64,000 bases of DNA from Lysinibacillus_B sp031181585 (lineage in GTDB: Bacteria > Bacillota > Bacilli > Bacillales_A > Planococcaceae). The translations under genes were made by a program, and so were the position numbers. The stretch is from contig NZ_CP154840.1 in assembly GCF_047301505.1 (NCBI RefSeq), positions 3,720,001 to 3,784,000 of the forward strand. The letters are read 5' to 3'. Below the pieces are notes generated by a model, which saw only the letters and a list, made by a program, of their open reading frames with translations, was not told the DNA's origin and made no database searches. Position 1 is the first letter of the stretch. Each line of letters opens with the position of its first letter. This document shows positions 33,993 to 42,576 of the stretch, piece by piece.

Positions 33993-35606
33993 ATGATGGA
34001 CACACAGTTACTATTAACAGGATTTTTAAAGCGTGCCGAACGGTTCTTTCCTAATAAAATGATCGTCTCACGCACAAGCGACACGATGACGCACCGTATT
34101 ACTTATGCTGAATACGTTAAGCGTACCCGTCGTCTGGCTGATGCTTTAACAAAGCTCGGTATGACAAGAGGAACCAAGGTTGGAACATTCGCCTGGAACC
34201 ATCACCGCCACCTCGAAGCCTATTTTGCTATTCCATGTTCGGGAGCTATTCTTCATACGATCAATATTCGCTTAGCACCTGAGCATATTATTTATATTAT
34301 CAATCATGCCGAAGATGAGATTTTGTTAATTGATGGCGACCTTTTCCCGCTGGTGGAGCCTGCACTTAGCCATCTGAAAACAGTTAAACATGTTGTTGTT
34401 ATGCGTGATGATCATGTAGTACCTGAATCTAGCTTCAAAAATGTCCACTCCTACGAGGCTTTACTAGCAGAGGCAGATGAGAACTTTGAGTTCCCTGAGG
34501 ATTTGGATGAACAGATGCCGGCAGGAATGTGTTATACATCCGCCACAACAGGTATGCCAAAGGGAGTTGTCTACAACCATAGGGGTATCGTTCTGCACAG
34601 CTTGGCTCTTGGGCTCGCGGAGTCATTTGGGGTTAATGAACGGGATGTAGCGCTGCCGGTTGTTCCGATGTTCCATGTAAACGCCTGGGGCTTCCCGTTT
34701 GCAGCAGTCAATTATGGGCTGACACAGGTCCTACCTGGCCCGATGTTTACCCCTGCACTATTACTGGATCTATTTGAAAAAGAGAGGGTTACGGTCACAG
34801 CAGGCGTCCCTACGATCTGGCTCGGTGTATTGAATGAGCAGGAAAAAAATCCGCGTGATCTATCATCCCTTCGACTAATCATCTCTGGCGGCTCTGCATC
34901 TCCGAAAGGGCTAATTAAAGCCTATCATGAAAAGCATAACATCCCTTATTTAAATGCATACGGAATGACCGAAACATCACCGCTAGTCAGCATGTCATAC
35001 CCGCTTTCTACAATGGATGACTATTCCGCTGAAGAAGTAATGGATCTTCGCACAACACAGGGGCTGACATCCTCCCTTGTTGAAACGGAAGTCGTCAATG
35101 AAGACGGCCCTGTTCCATGGGATGGCAAGACAATGGGTGAACTGCGCATCCGCGGTCCTTGGATTGCTTCTGAATATTATAAGGATGAACGCTCATCGGA
35201 AGCCTTCCGTGATGGCTGGCTGTATACAGGCGATATTGCTGTATTAACGAAGGAAGGCTATATCAAAATTACCGACCGAACAAAAGATTTGATCAAATCG
35301 GGTGGTGAATGGATTTCCTCAGTCGATTTAGAAAATGCCTTAATGTCCCACCCTGCCGTATTTGAAGCTGCCGTAGTGGCCATTCCACATGAAAAATGGC
35401 AGGAGCGCCCGTTAGCATGCGTTGTATTGCATGAGGGAGCTGCAGCTACAAAAGAAGAGTTACTGGAAGCCCTTCGTGGTCAGTTCGCTAACTGGTGGAT
35501 TCCAGACGATGTCGTGTTCCTAAACGAAATTCCAAAAACATCTGTTGGAAAGTTCCTAAAGGCGAAGCTTCGCGAAGAACTGAATGATTATAGGCTGCCG
35601 TTGTAG
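33993..35606 (+). CDS. Fatty-acyl-CoA synthetase (AMP-forming)
   Basis: The 537-residue ANL-superfamily ligase has the P-loop YTSATTGMPKG, the A5 region NAYGMTETSPLVSM, the A7 motif GWLYTGDIA and A8 DRTKDLIKSGGEWIS. The catalytic Lys of A10 is in PKTSVGKFLKAKLR. It activates a medium- or long-chain carboxylate to the acyl-CoA via an acyl-adenylate. It stands alone, without beta-oxidation neighbours. ATG 33993 is followed at once by a second ATG; either may start. Confidence 0.87.
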   Translation: MMDTQLLLTGFLKRAERFFPNKMIVSRTSDTMTHRITYAEYVKRTRRLADALTKLGMTRGTKVGTFAWNHHRHLEAYFAIPCSGAILHTINIRLAPEHIIYIINHAEDEILLIDGDLFPLVEPALSHLKTVKHVVVMRDDHVVPESSFKNVHSYEALLAEADENFEFPEDLDEQMPAGMCYTSATTGMPKGVVYNHRGIVLHSLALGLAESFGVNERDVALPVVPMFHVNAWGFPFAAVNYGLTQVLPGPMFTPALLLDLFEKERVTVTAGVPTIWLGVLNEQEKNPRDLSSLRLIISGGSASPKGLIKAYHEKHNIPYLNAYGMTETSPLVSMSYPLSTMDDYSAEEVMDLRTTQGLTSSLVETEVVNEDGPVPWDGKTMGELRIRGPWIASEYYKDERSSEAFRDGWLYTGDIAVLTKEGYIKITDRTKDLIKSGGEWISSVDLENALMSHPAVFEAAVVAIPHEKWQERPLACVVLHEGAAATKEELLEALRGQFANWWIPDDVVFLNEIPKTSVGKFLKAKLREELNDYRLPL

Positions 35607-35627
35607 GAAGTATAAATTCCTAAATCA

Positions 35628-35668
35628 AAACAAGGAGATTCCCCTATTTGGGCATCTCCTTGTTTTAC
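35628..35668 (+). terminator. Acyl-CoA synthetase terminator
   Basis: AAACAAGGAGAT pairs with ATCTCCTTGTTT after the stop codon, with a T-run within the 3' arm. Confidence 0.75.
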
Positions 35669-35751
35669 TTGCCTATTCTATTTTCCATTTCTTTCACTGG
35701 ATGCTTCCCTTCTCTCCTTCACAGCTAAAAACTAGCTTTTCCTGCCAGCGT

Positions 35752-35913
35752 TCATCGATCTTCATCATCGAACTGCTCTGGATCTGATTCTCTTCCATCC
35801 TCTTCTAACTGCTTTTCATCCCGGAGATGCTCCATCTGCTTTCCAAGATTCTTGAGCTCTTCCATCGTATTTGCCATATTACCGTTCACTACTTGATCTT
35901 TGTCCCTTTCCAT
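35752..35913 (-). CDS. Small acidic protein (53 residues)
   Basis: ATG 35913 lies 7 nt after GGAGG (AAAGGAGGG). The product (MERDKDQVVNGNMANTMEEL, then LGKQMEHLRDEKQ, ending EDR) is highly charged, acidic and helical, with no membrane segment. The strong ribosome site and clean stop make it a credible gene. No family is recognised. It is too short for routine ORF calling. Confidence 0.65.
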   Translation of the reverse strand: MERDKDQVVNGNMANTMEELKNLGKQMEHLRDEKQLEEDGRESDPEQFDDEDR

Positions 35914-36048
35914 CCTTATCCCTCCTTTTTACACTATTCCCTAGTTTCTTCAGTTGAACCATTTTTGCCACAAAATATTATTGGTAAAGCCTTGTTAGAT
36001 AGGATATACTGATAAAAGAGATTTTCAATACTTAAGGAGGGTGCTTCC

Positions 36049-36144
36049 ATGAAATTATTATTAATTCTTGGTGTATGTGCTGCATTCTTAACTGCAATCT
36101 TCACAGCTGGTTACGAAGGTAAACCTTTTTCTAAAGAAAACTAA
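36049..36144 (+). CDS. Small membrane peptide (31 residues)
   Basis: ATG 36049 follows AAGGAGGG with 8 nt spacing. MKLLLILGVCAAFLTAIFTA is a single membrane span followed by a short polar tail (GYEGKPFSKEN). A terminator follows the stop after 21 nt, so this is a complete small transcription unit. The function is unknown. Confidence 0.7.
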   Translation: MKLLLILGVCAAFLTAIFTAGYEGKPFSKEN

Positions 36145-36165
36145 TTCGTAGCTATTGCTCTTAAG

Positions 36166-36197
36166 AGACGACCGTGTAAAGCGGTCGTCTTTTTTTC
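36166..36197 (+). terminator. Terminator after the 31-residue membrane peptide
   Basis: GACGACCG and CGGTCGTC form an 8-bp stem followed by TTTTTTT. Confidence 0.88.
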
Positions 36198-36282
36198 TTG
36201 ACGCCATTCGATTAAGCCACTACAATAAGTTACATAAAGTAAGTAACTATAAAATAATAATTAAGGAGGGGCACTGTTCCCT

Positions 36283-37167
36283 ATGGCTACACATTTCCAT
36301 AAAAAACCGAATTTATACACTTCTCATGTACAATTAAAAGTTTCCGATCTTGAACGCTCCATTGAATACTACACAACCATTATAGGCTTTCAGGTACTAA
36401 ACCAAACGGAAAAGACTGCGTATTTAACAGTTGATGGCGCATCCAGCTTGATTTCGTTAGTAGAAGTAAAAAATGCTATTTTCCCCCAAGGCTTCACAGG
36501 ACTGTATCACTTTGCTCTTTTATTGCCGACACGGAAGGATCTCGGCAACATCGTGCAGCATTTTATTCAGCACAATGTACGTCTTGGAGCAGCAGACCAC
36601 GACGTAAGTGAAGCGCTCTATCTTAATGATCCTGATGGAAATGGGATTGAAATTTACATTGACCGCCCTGAACAGGAATGGTCATGGACGCAGGAAGGTC
36701 TGGTCCATATGACAACCGATCAGCTGAATTTCCAGCCGATTTTAGCAGAAGCAGATGGCGCATGGAATGGTCTTCCAAACGGTACAGTGATGGGCCATAT
36801 TCATTTGTCTGTAAGTGACTTAGAAAAAACGGAGGAATTTTATACACGCTTACTGGATTATGAAGTTGTGTGCCGATACGGAGGGCAGGCGCTATTTATT
36901 TCTACCGGCAAGTACCACCATCACATTGGGCTGAACACTTGGCAAAGCAATGGCAGACCTGCTCTGCCTGATCATGCAGCAGGTTTAAAATCTTATACAG
37001 TTGTATTGAAGGATGAAGCATACGCCAATTCCGTGAAAAATAAACTGCAATCAGCCGGGCTGTTGGCAGAGGCAGCTGAAGATGGACCATTATATGGCGG
37101 CAAGCAGCTTTTTTCTACAGTCGATCCAAACGGTATTCGTATCATTTTTACAATAGAAGGAAACTAG
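36283..37167 (+). CDS. catE: VOC-family ring-cleavage dioxygenase (CatE-like)
   Basis: The 294-residue protein holds two glyoxalase/dioxygenase (VOC) modules (about 10-125 and 165-290). The modules show TSHVQLKVSDLERSIEYY and LYHFALLLPTR with NGIEIYID, and MGHIHLSVSDLEKTEEFY with HHIGLNTW. The layout matches CatE (YfiE), catechol 2,3-dioxygenase of Bacillus. The last ligand of the C-terminal module, normally Glu, appears as Arg-Ile in NGIRIIF. The substrate is unverified. ATG 36283 lies 13 nt after AGGAGG, a little long. Confidence 0.78.
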   Translation: MATHFHKKPNLYTSHVQLKVSDLERSIEYYTTIIGFQVLNQTEKTAYLTVDGASSLISLVEVKNAIFPQGFTGLYHFALLLPTRKDLGNIVQHFIQHNVRLGAADHDVSEALYLNDPDGNGIEIYIDRPEQEWSWTQEGLVHMTTDQLNFQPILAEADGAWNGLPNGTVMGHIHLSVSDLEKTEEFYTRLLDYEVVCRYGGQALFISTGKYHHHIGLNTWQSNGRPALPDHAAGLKSYTVVLKDEAYANSVKNKLQSAGLLAEAAEDGPLYGGKQLFSTVDPNGIRIIFTIEGN

Positions 37168-37182
37168 TAAAAAGAAGGTAAG

Positions 37183-37213
37183 AGGCTATCCAAGCGATAG
37201 CCTCTTTATTATT
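37183..37213 (+). terminator. catE-like gene terminator
   Basis: AGAGGCTAT and ATAGCCTCT form a 9-bp stem followed by TTATTATTT. Confidence 0.85.
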
Positions 37214-37333
37214 TCTGGAAAAAAGTTTTCAAAAGAAGAAAAATCCATCTTATTTCTATTTAAATCAATGTAATTTTGAAACTTTTTCCTGTTTTCATTC
37301 GTTTTAGATAAAACGATTTAAAGGGGGGATGAA

Positions 37334-37882
37334 ATGGATTCTACTCACCTTTCTTCCGCTAAACAAAACATAACGCAAGTCGAATGGCTGGAGTATTTGA
37401 TGGATACGTATGGGGATGCCTTAACAAAGCTCTCCTATAGCTACATTAAGGATATAGGAAAGGCACAAGAAATTGTACAGGACGTATTTCTTCTATGCTA
37501 TGAACGTTTTGAAGAACTGCAGCAAATTACTTCTTTGAAAGCGTGGTTGTATAAAGTAACAATTAACCGCTCAAAGGATAAGCTGAGAAGCGGCTGGATG
37601 AAACGGGTAATCTTAAACAATTTCATCCCTGCCTATACAAAAGCACCTAATTCTACAGAACAGGCATTTATTAGACAGGAGGAGCACCACGATTTACTAA
37701 TGCTTGTGCTGAATTTGCCAATCAAATATCGAGAAACTTTACTGCTCTTTTATTATGAGGATTTATCAATTGCTGAGATATCTTTTATGCTCCAGCTTAA
37801 TGAGAATACGGTAAAAACAAGGCTGAAGCGAGCACGTGAGTTATTGAAACAGCTAGTAAAGGATGGTGATTTCAGTGGATGA
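37334..37882 (+). CDS. ECF-type sigma factor
   Basis: The 182-residue sigma-70 group 4 protein has region 2 (GDALTKLSYSYIKDIGKAQEIVQDVFLLCYERF, SLKAWLYKVTINRSKD) and region 4 (LPIKYRETLLLFYYEDLSIAEIS, NENTVKTRLKRARELLKQL). No region 3 is present. Its 3' end overlaps the next gene, which encodes a one-span membrane protein, the usual sigma/anti-sigma arrangement. ATG 37334 follows AAAGGGGGG. The -35-like GAAAC upstream (37277) could reflect autoregulation but is only suggestive. Confidence 0.88.
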   Translation: MDSTHLSSAKQNITQVEWLEYLMDTYGDALTKLSYSYIKDIGKAQEIVQDVFLLCYERFEELQQITSLKAWLYKVTINRSKDKLRSGWMKRVILNNFIPAYTKAPNSTEQAFIRQEEHHDLLMLVLNLPIKYRETLLLFYYEDLSIAEISFMLQLNENTVKTRLKRARELLKQLVKDGDFSG

Positions 37883-38660
37883 GCAGCTTAAAACACTGAA
37901 AGAAAAACAGAATCAACAGGCACTGGCGCATATCACTTTTACCCCTCAAAATAAGCAGGCTGTGCTGGGCAGAGCTAACCGGAAAAAGTGGCGATTTTAT
38001 TTTACCCCTCAGGCAGTTCTTATCCTTTTCAGTTTATTTGTGATATGCGGCTTATACTTTTTTATTCCTGCAAGTGCCCCTGAGAAAAGGGCTGTTGAAA
38101 CAATTTCAGATATTGATACACCGGAAAGTCTTCAAAAAGTGGCAATAACAGGCGAACTATTCACGATTGAATGGCTGTCCGATTCCATGGATAGAGGGAA
38201 TCATGACTACGTTACTTCCTACCATTCACCGCTTGTTATTGATCCAAGTACTGCGAATTTTAGCCGAGGCGATGTCGTGTACTATAAAATAGCTGCTACT
38301 GAGGCTAATTCAAATGCGACAGCTCAAAATATAGGCCGTATCGTTGGTCTGCCTGGAGAGACGATTGAAATTATTAAAGGCCATGTTTGGATAAACGAAA
38401 GAAAACTCTCAGCCTTCTATTCAGAAGCGACAATGCATGGGCTGACCGAAGAAGCTTATTTTGAAAAGGTAAACGCAAATAATATTGCAGATGAAGAAAT
38501 GACTCGTAAATATTTCTCTACTTCCATGTCTCCTGTGACTCTTGGAAAGAATGAAGTATTTGTACTTGTCGATCAATGGTGGCGCGGAATAGACAGTAAA
38601 GACCATGGTCCTCTTCAAACAGAGCAAATCATCGGATTAGTGAAAGGGTATGCACAATAA
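37875..38660 (+). CDS. Putative anti-sigma factor with signal-peptidase-like (S26) domain
   Basis: The protein is about 261 residues from GTG 37875, overlapping the sigma gene by 8 nt; ATG 37863 is an alternative. A cytoplasmic N-terminus (EQLKTLKEKQNQQALAHITF) resembles anti-sigma helices. One span follows (AVLILFSLFVICGLYFFIP), then an outer domain with signal peptidase I boxes. These are box B LSDSM, box C RGDVVYY, box D GRIVGLPGETIEI, and box E FVLVDQWWRGIDSKDHGP. The serine is present, but the catalytic lysine of KRVIGLPGD is Gly. Peptidase activity is therefore unlikely, and a sensor role is inferred. Confidence 0.75.
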   Translation: MDEQLKTLKEKQNQQALAHITFTPQNKQAVLGRANRKKWRFYFTPQAVLILFSLFVICGLYFFIPASAPEKRAVETISDIDTPESLQKVAITGELFTIEWLSDSMDRGNHDYVTSYHSPLVIDPSTANFSRGDVVYYKIAATEANSNATAQNIGRIVGLPGETIEIIKGHVWINERKLSAFYSEATMHGLTEEAYFEKVNANNIADEEMTRKYFSTSMSPVTLGKNEVFVLVDQWWRGIDSKDHGPLQTEQIIGLVKGYAQ

Positions 38661-38697
38661 AAAATGGTCATTCCGCTTGTATCGGAATGACCATTTC
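38661..38697. terminator. Bidirectional terminator
   Basis: AATGGTCATTCC and GGAATGACCATT form a 12-bp stem between the sigma operon and the convergent 73-residue gene. Confidence 0.85.
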
Positions 38698-38919
38698 TTA
38701 AACCCCGCTCTTTTCCAAAATCACACAGCAGCATGTGCAGCTGTCAAAGTTCGTTTTTCCTGTAAAAGCTTCGGCATATCGAATAGCCTCCTCGCAATTG
38801 GCATGCATGCCTAAGGCAATGGTGTCTTCGGCTTCAGGAGAGCGGGAGCAGTCCGGAGCATGTACTTGATGGTTCCCTTCGGCATTTATATTCTGATTAT
38901 AAAAATAATACGTCAGCAT
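38698..38919 (-). CDS. Cysteine-rich small protein
   Basis: The 73-residue product carries HAPDC and a C-terminal CTCCC cluster (five cysteines in all), which suggests metal binding or disulfides. Sequence between 20 and 60 is acidic. It is cytoplasmic by appearance, with no signal peptide. ATG 38919 follows GTAGGAGGACTACG. The family is not recognised. Confidence 0.65.
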   Translation of the reverse strand: MLTYYFYNQNINAEGNHQVHAPDCSRSPEAEDTIALGMHANCEEAIRYAEAFTGKTNFDSCTCCCVILEKSGV

Positions 38920-39168
38920 CGTAGTCCTCCTACATCGGTTTGAAATAATTATTTACTAAATGATTTAATAATTAGTAAATTCCTCATCGCTCTCTCCTGT
39001 AAACTATTTTTCCTGGCTTTCAAACAGATACCTATTCCCCTGCTTTCCAAAGTACAGTTGATTTACATTTATCTTTCTATCCGTTTACCAGCCCTTTTCT
39101 ATTAGGAAGGCCGGCAAGTATAGCAGCAGTTTGATGATCCATACTACTTAAGAAAGGATGTGATACTG

Positions 39169-39330
39169 TTGGAAGACGCACAATTTGCCCAGCTTAACCA
39201 CGAAAAACTAGATGAAATCAATGCGCTGGAAGATAAACTTGGAGTTATTCTTATTGCTTATGATGCTTCAGCTAGCTCAAATCCATTCCCTGCTGACAAG
39301 CAGCCGCCGGATGTCATCAATCCTTCATAA
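39169..39330 (+). CDS. Small soluble protein (53 residues)
   Basis: TTG 39169 follows AAAGGATGTGAT with suitable spacing. The product begins MEDAQFAQLNHEKLDEINAL and has a hydrophobic strand GVILIAYDASA and a proline-rich tail ending NPS. Codon use is normal for the window. The family is not recognised. The 38920-39168 gap before it holds only promoter-like sequence. Confidence 0.6.
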   Translation: MEDAQFAQLNHEKLDEINALEDKLGVILIAYDASASSNPFPADKQPPDVINPS

Positions 39331-39482
39331 TCTAAAACTTCCCCCTCATTTTCACACCATTCTTTTGAAGGATGGTGTATTTTAGAGGAATCGCCTTCTA
39401 CATAACCTCTTTCTTTATAAATAAAAAACAGCAGGAGAAAATTCTTCCCCCTGCTGTCTGTATATCCCTGTATCCTTTTACT

Positions 39483-39956
39483 CTATTTAAGTCCCGGGTA
39501 GCCCTGCTGCCGAAGCGCCTCATAAATGACAATAGCGGCTGTATTAGATAAATTCAATGAACGAATGTGGTCACTTTGCGGAATACGGAGACACATATCC
39601 CGCCGCTCGTATGCGAAGTCTTTCGGCAGCCCCGTCGTCTCTTTTCCGAACATAAAGTAAATGTCTCGTTCCCTATCGCTGAAGTCATGTGTTGTAAACG
39701 GCTCTTCACTATATGTTTCAATTAGATATAAATCGCCCCCGTCAGAATAGGCAAGGAAATCCTCTAATGAATCGTGATAAACTACATTTACATGCTCCCA
39801 ATAATCCAATCCAGCCCGCTTCAGCATCTTATCATCCGTTGAAAAACCAAGTGGACGAATCAAATGCAGACTTGTATTTGTTCCTGCACAAGTGCGAGCA
39901 ATATTTCCCGTATTTGCAGGGATTTCTGGTTGATATAAAACTACATGTAACGGCAA
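39483..39956 (-). CDS. trmL: tRNA (cytidine/uridine-34 2'-O)-methyltransferase TrmL
   Basis: The 157-residue SPOUT methyltransferase has the N-terminal VVLYQPEIPANTGNIARTCA and C-terminal knot residues MFGKETTGLPKDF and RIPQSDHIRSLNLSNTAAIVIYEALRQ, the full signature of TrmL (CspR). It methylates the ribose of the wobble base of tRNA-Leu isoacceptors. It lies 16 nt after queG and is probably cotranscribed, so two wobble-base modification enzymes share an operon. Confidence 0.92.
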   Translation of the reverse strand: MPLHVVLYQPEIPANTGNIARTCAGTNTSLHLIRPLGFSTDDKMLKRAGLDYWEHVNVVYHDSLEDFLAYSDGGDLYLIETYSEEPFTTHDFSDRERDIYFMFGKETTGLPKDFAYERRDMCLRIPQSDHIRSLNLSNTAAIVIYEALRQQGYPGLK

Positions 39957-39972
39957 ACTAAAGACCTCTTTC

Positions 39973-41100
39973 TTATAATAGTGCTAATCCCTTTTCTATT
40001 TCCGCGAGCACCTCAGCATCCATTTCACGCTCTTTTGCTCCTTGAAGAGCGAGTCCGGCCTCATGCCCGCCGATTTTACCAAGTGCCCAGGCTGCTGTCC
40101 CTCTAATAACAGGGCGCTCGTCCTTTTTCAGCACATTAATCAGCTCAGGTACTGCTGATTGTTCCTTAAAATGTGCTAGTGCCAATATTGCATTTCGCTG
40201 AATAGGCTTCTTCCCTCGCCAAGAACCAGAAACATGTCCAAACTTCGCTTTAAATTCCTTATTCGAGATGGAAAGGAGCGGAGTCAATAATGGTTTCGCA
40301 ATTTCCGGGTCTGGAGTAAATTCTTCATGTAGCCAGTTTGCTTTCCCCTTATTTTTGGGGCATACTGTCTGGCATGTATCACAGCCGTACAAACGATTCC
40401 CAATTTTACCGCGGAATTCGTCCGGTAAAAAGCCCTTCGTCTGTGTCAGATAAGCAATACAGCGCTGTGAATTCAGCTGCCCAGGCGCTACAATGGCTCC
40501 CGTCGGACAAACATCTAGACATAGCGTGCAATCGCCGCAATCGTCCTCAATAGGCGTATCCGGCGCAAACGGAATATTTGTGATCAGTTCTCCCAAATAA
40601 ACGTAAGAGCCGAATTCCGGTGTAATAATGGAACAGTTTTTCCCGCTCCATCCGATGCCGGCACGCTCTGCTACAGCACGGTCCACAAGCTCTCCGGTAT
40701 CGACCATTGATTTAATACGAACATCCGGAATCCGTTCCTTCAGCCATGCTTCTATCAGCTGCAGCCTTTCCCTGACAGCTACATGGTAATCAATGCCCCA
40801 TGATGCTCGGCAGAAAATTCCTCGGCGCTCACCTTTCTTTCCTGCAGGAGCATCCTTCATTTTCGAAGGATACACTATGGCAATTGCAATAATACTCTCT
40901 GCATTGTCCAATAAACGAAGCGGCTCCGTTCGAAGCTCAACATCCGATTCTTCAAATCCTGACTGAAAACTGAGCTCCTGCTGGCGGCGCAATCTATTTT
41001 TTAACTCATGAAACGGCGAGGCAGTAGTGAAGCCGATCTTATCAACGCCAATCGACTTAGCATATTCAATTAACTGTTCCTGCAAAGCTGCTATACGCAT
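39973..41100 (-). CDS. queG: Epoxyqueuosine reductase QueG
   Basis: The protein is 375 residues from ATG 41100. It is a cobalamin-dependent reductase with two [4Fe-4S] motifs: CGDCTLCLDVCPTGAI and GCDTCQTVCPKN. The DTGELVDRAVAERAG segment contains the Asp acid of the family. C-terminal HEAT-like repeats (about 300-375, RPVIRGTAAWALGKIGG) bind the tRNA. It reduces epoxyqueuosine to queuosine, the last step of queuosine synthesis. AAGGTGAGG sits just before ATG 41100; a frame extending to 41124 is less likely. It is followed by trmL. Confidence 0.92.
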   Translation of the reverse strand: MRIAALQEQLIEYAKSIGVDKIGFTTASPFHELKNRLRRQQELSFQSGFEESDVELRTEPLRLLDNAESIIAIAIVYPSKMKDAPAGKKGERRGIFCRASWGIDYHVAVRERLQLIEAWLKERIPDVRIKSMVDTGELVDRAVAERAGIGWSGKNCSIITPEFGSYVYLGELITNIPFAPDTPIEDDCGDCTLCLDVCPTGAIVAPGQLNSQRCIAYLTQTKGFLPDEFRGKIGNRLYGCDTCQTVCPKNKGKANWLHEEFTPDPEIAKPLLTPLLSISNKEFKAKFGHVSGSWRGKKPIQRNAILALAHFKEQSAVPELINVLKKDERPVIRGTAAWALGKIGGHEAGLALQGAKEREMDAEVLAEIEKGLALL

Positions 41101-41150
41101 TTCCTCACCTTCCTTATGGTACAATAAACTAAAAATCCTGAGGTGATACT

Positions 41151-41840
41151 ATGAACATTACGCTCGATACATCTCTTCTTGAAAAAGTGCCTGCTATGAA
41201 AATAGGCCTTATCCATTATACCAAAATTACCGTCTCTGACTCTCCTCAAATGATTAAAGGACGTATACAGCTCTATCAGGAAAATTTATTCTTTGAGCTT
41301 CAGGATGTACCTGTAGCAGAGCGGCCAGGCATCAAAGAATGGCGGGCACTCTGGAAAGCTTTCGGTGCTGACCCGAACCGTTACCGCCCTTCAGCTGAAA
41401 GCCTGCTGCGCCGCATTGCCAAACAACAGTATCTCACACCGTTTCATTCGGCCGTAGATATTAATAATTTCTTCTCACTCCAATATGAGATCCCTGTTGG
41501 AATTTATGATACTTCTCACTTAGAAGGAGATATTACACTCGCTTTGGGGGATGAGGAAACCAGCTATGACGGGCTGAATGGCCGATCCATCTCGCTGAAG
41601 AACATTCCATATTCAAAAGATGCTGCCGGAGCATTTGGAAGTCCTTATGTAGATTCTATCCGTACAGCTGTTTCGGAAAACACAACAGACGCGCTGCATA
41701 TTTTTTATCTCCGCCCATCTATCGATGAAGCTGAGGCGAGACAATTGCTTACTTCTTCCGGTAAAATGTTTACACAAGTAAATGGCGGCGATTTTGAATT
41801 TGCCATCCTGTCTGCCGCCGGGCCAACGACTTCCCTATAA
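41151..41840 (+). CDS. B3/B4 tRNA-binding-domain protein
   Basis: The 229-residue protein matches the B3/B4 domain of phenylalanyl-tRNA synthetase beta subunit and stand-alone editing proteins: WRALWKAFGADPNRYRPSAESLLRR, SAVDINNFFSLQYEIPVGIYD and a C-terminal DSIRTAVSENT. Such proteins may edit mischarged tRNA or bind amino-acid-like molecules. ATG 41151 follows GAGGTGA. It is divergent from queG and precedes a helical gene 11 nt away. Confidence 0.8.
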   Translation: MNITLDTSLLEKVPAMKIGLIHYTKITVSDSPQMIKGRIQLYQENLFFELQDVPVAERPGIKEWRALWKAFGADPNRYRPSAESLLRRIAKQQYLTPFHSAVDINNFFSLQYEIPVGIYDTSHLEGDITLALGDEETSYDGLNGRSISLKNIPYSKDAAGAFGSPYVDSIRTAVSENTTDALHIFYLRPSIDEAEARQLLTSSGKMFTQVNGGDFEFAILSAAGPTTSL

Positions 41841-41851
41841 GGAGCGATTGA

Positions 41852-42358
41852 ATGATTTCATTAGCAGAAGCAGTTAAATTAAAATCAATCTTAAACAAAA
41901 AGAAGCAAGAGTTGATTTCCGAAATTCATAGCGTCTCTCATGCAATTGTAGAAAAAGGCGAAGAGCCGAAAATTCCAGATCGGACATTAAGCCAAATTGA
42001 TGCTGAACTAGGGGATATACGCCGCGATGCACGTATCCTTGACCGCCTGATTTATGAGGCGAATATCAAGAATTCTATTGAATTCGAAAACGAGACTTAT
42101 ACATTGGTAGAAGCGATTGAACTTGCCATCCAATTGCGTGCGCAAGCCACTCTTTATAAGGAGCTTGGATTATCCGAGAAAGAATCCTTCTTCCATGGTT
42201 CAGGAGATACAATTTTTTACCGCGTTTCCTTGTATGACCCGAACGAATACCGGGTAAAGGCGAACGAGCTTGAAAAATCCGCTCACCGTCTATCGAACGC
42301 GATTAATGCAAAAAACTATCAAGTCCAGCTCGATTTTGACGACTCAAAATATTTCTAG
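41852..42358 (+). CDS. DIP1984-family helical protein (tentative)
   Basis: The 168-residue protein is strongly helical (SLAEAVKLKSILNKKKQELIS, DAELGDIRRDARILDRLIYEANI). It resembles proteins of the DIP1984 (septicolysin-related) family, recalled by pattern only. ATG 41852 follows AAGGAGCG. It is probably cotranscribed with the B3/B4 gene. The function is unknown. Confidence 0.55.
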   Translation: MISLAEAVKLKSILNKKKQELISEIHSVSHAIVEKGEEPKIPDRTLSQIDAELGDIRRDARILDRLIYEANIKNSIEFENETYTLVEAIELAIQLRAQATLYKELGLSEKESFFHGSGDTIFYRVSLYDPNEYRVKANELEKSAHRLSNAINAKNYQVQLDFDDSKYF

Positions 42359-42540
42359 CCCGGCGCGGTGAGAGTCCAACCCGGGTTGCTGCGGGTGTCC
42401 TCATGCATTTTTGCATATCACAATTTAGTTGCTATATGCAAACCAATGACCAATAACCTGTTACTCCGGTTACCTTTAACAAATGACCAACTATTGCTAA
42501 AGTGACCTATCGTAATTTCGTTTATATTGACATCCGTAGC

Positions 42541-42576
42541 AAAAAAGGGTGTGGCCTTAAACAGCCACACCCTTTT
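42541..42576 (-). terminator. Terminator after the S66 peptidase
   Basis: GGGTGTGGC and GCCACACCC form a 9-bp stem with flanking A and T runs; on the minus strand TTTTTT follows. It may also stop plus-strand transcripts. Confidence 0.85.

Noticed and set aside
34435..34626. Antisense ORF within the acyl-CoA synthetase gene
   Set aside because: Shadow of a strong coding frame; no ribosome site.
42359..42540. GC-rich stretch after the DIP1984-like gene considered as a structured RNA
   Set aside because: CCCGGGTTGCTGCGGG and a TGCA-rich hairpin are present, but no pattern matches a known RNA and no T-run follows.
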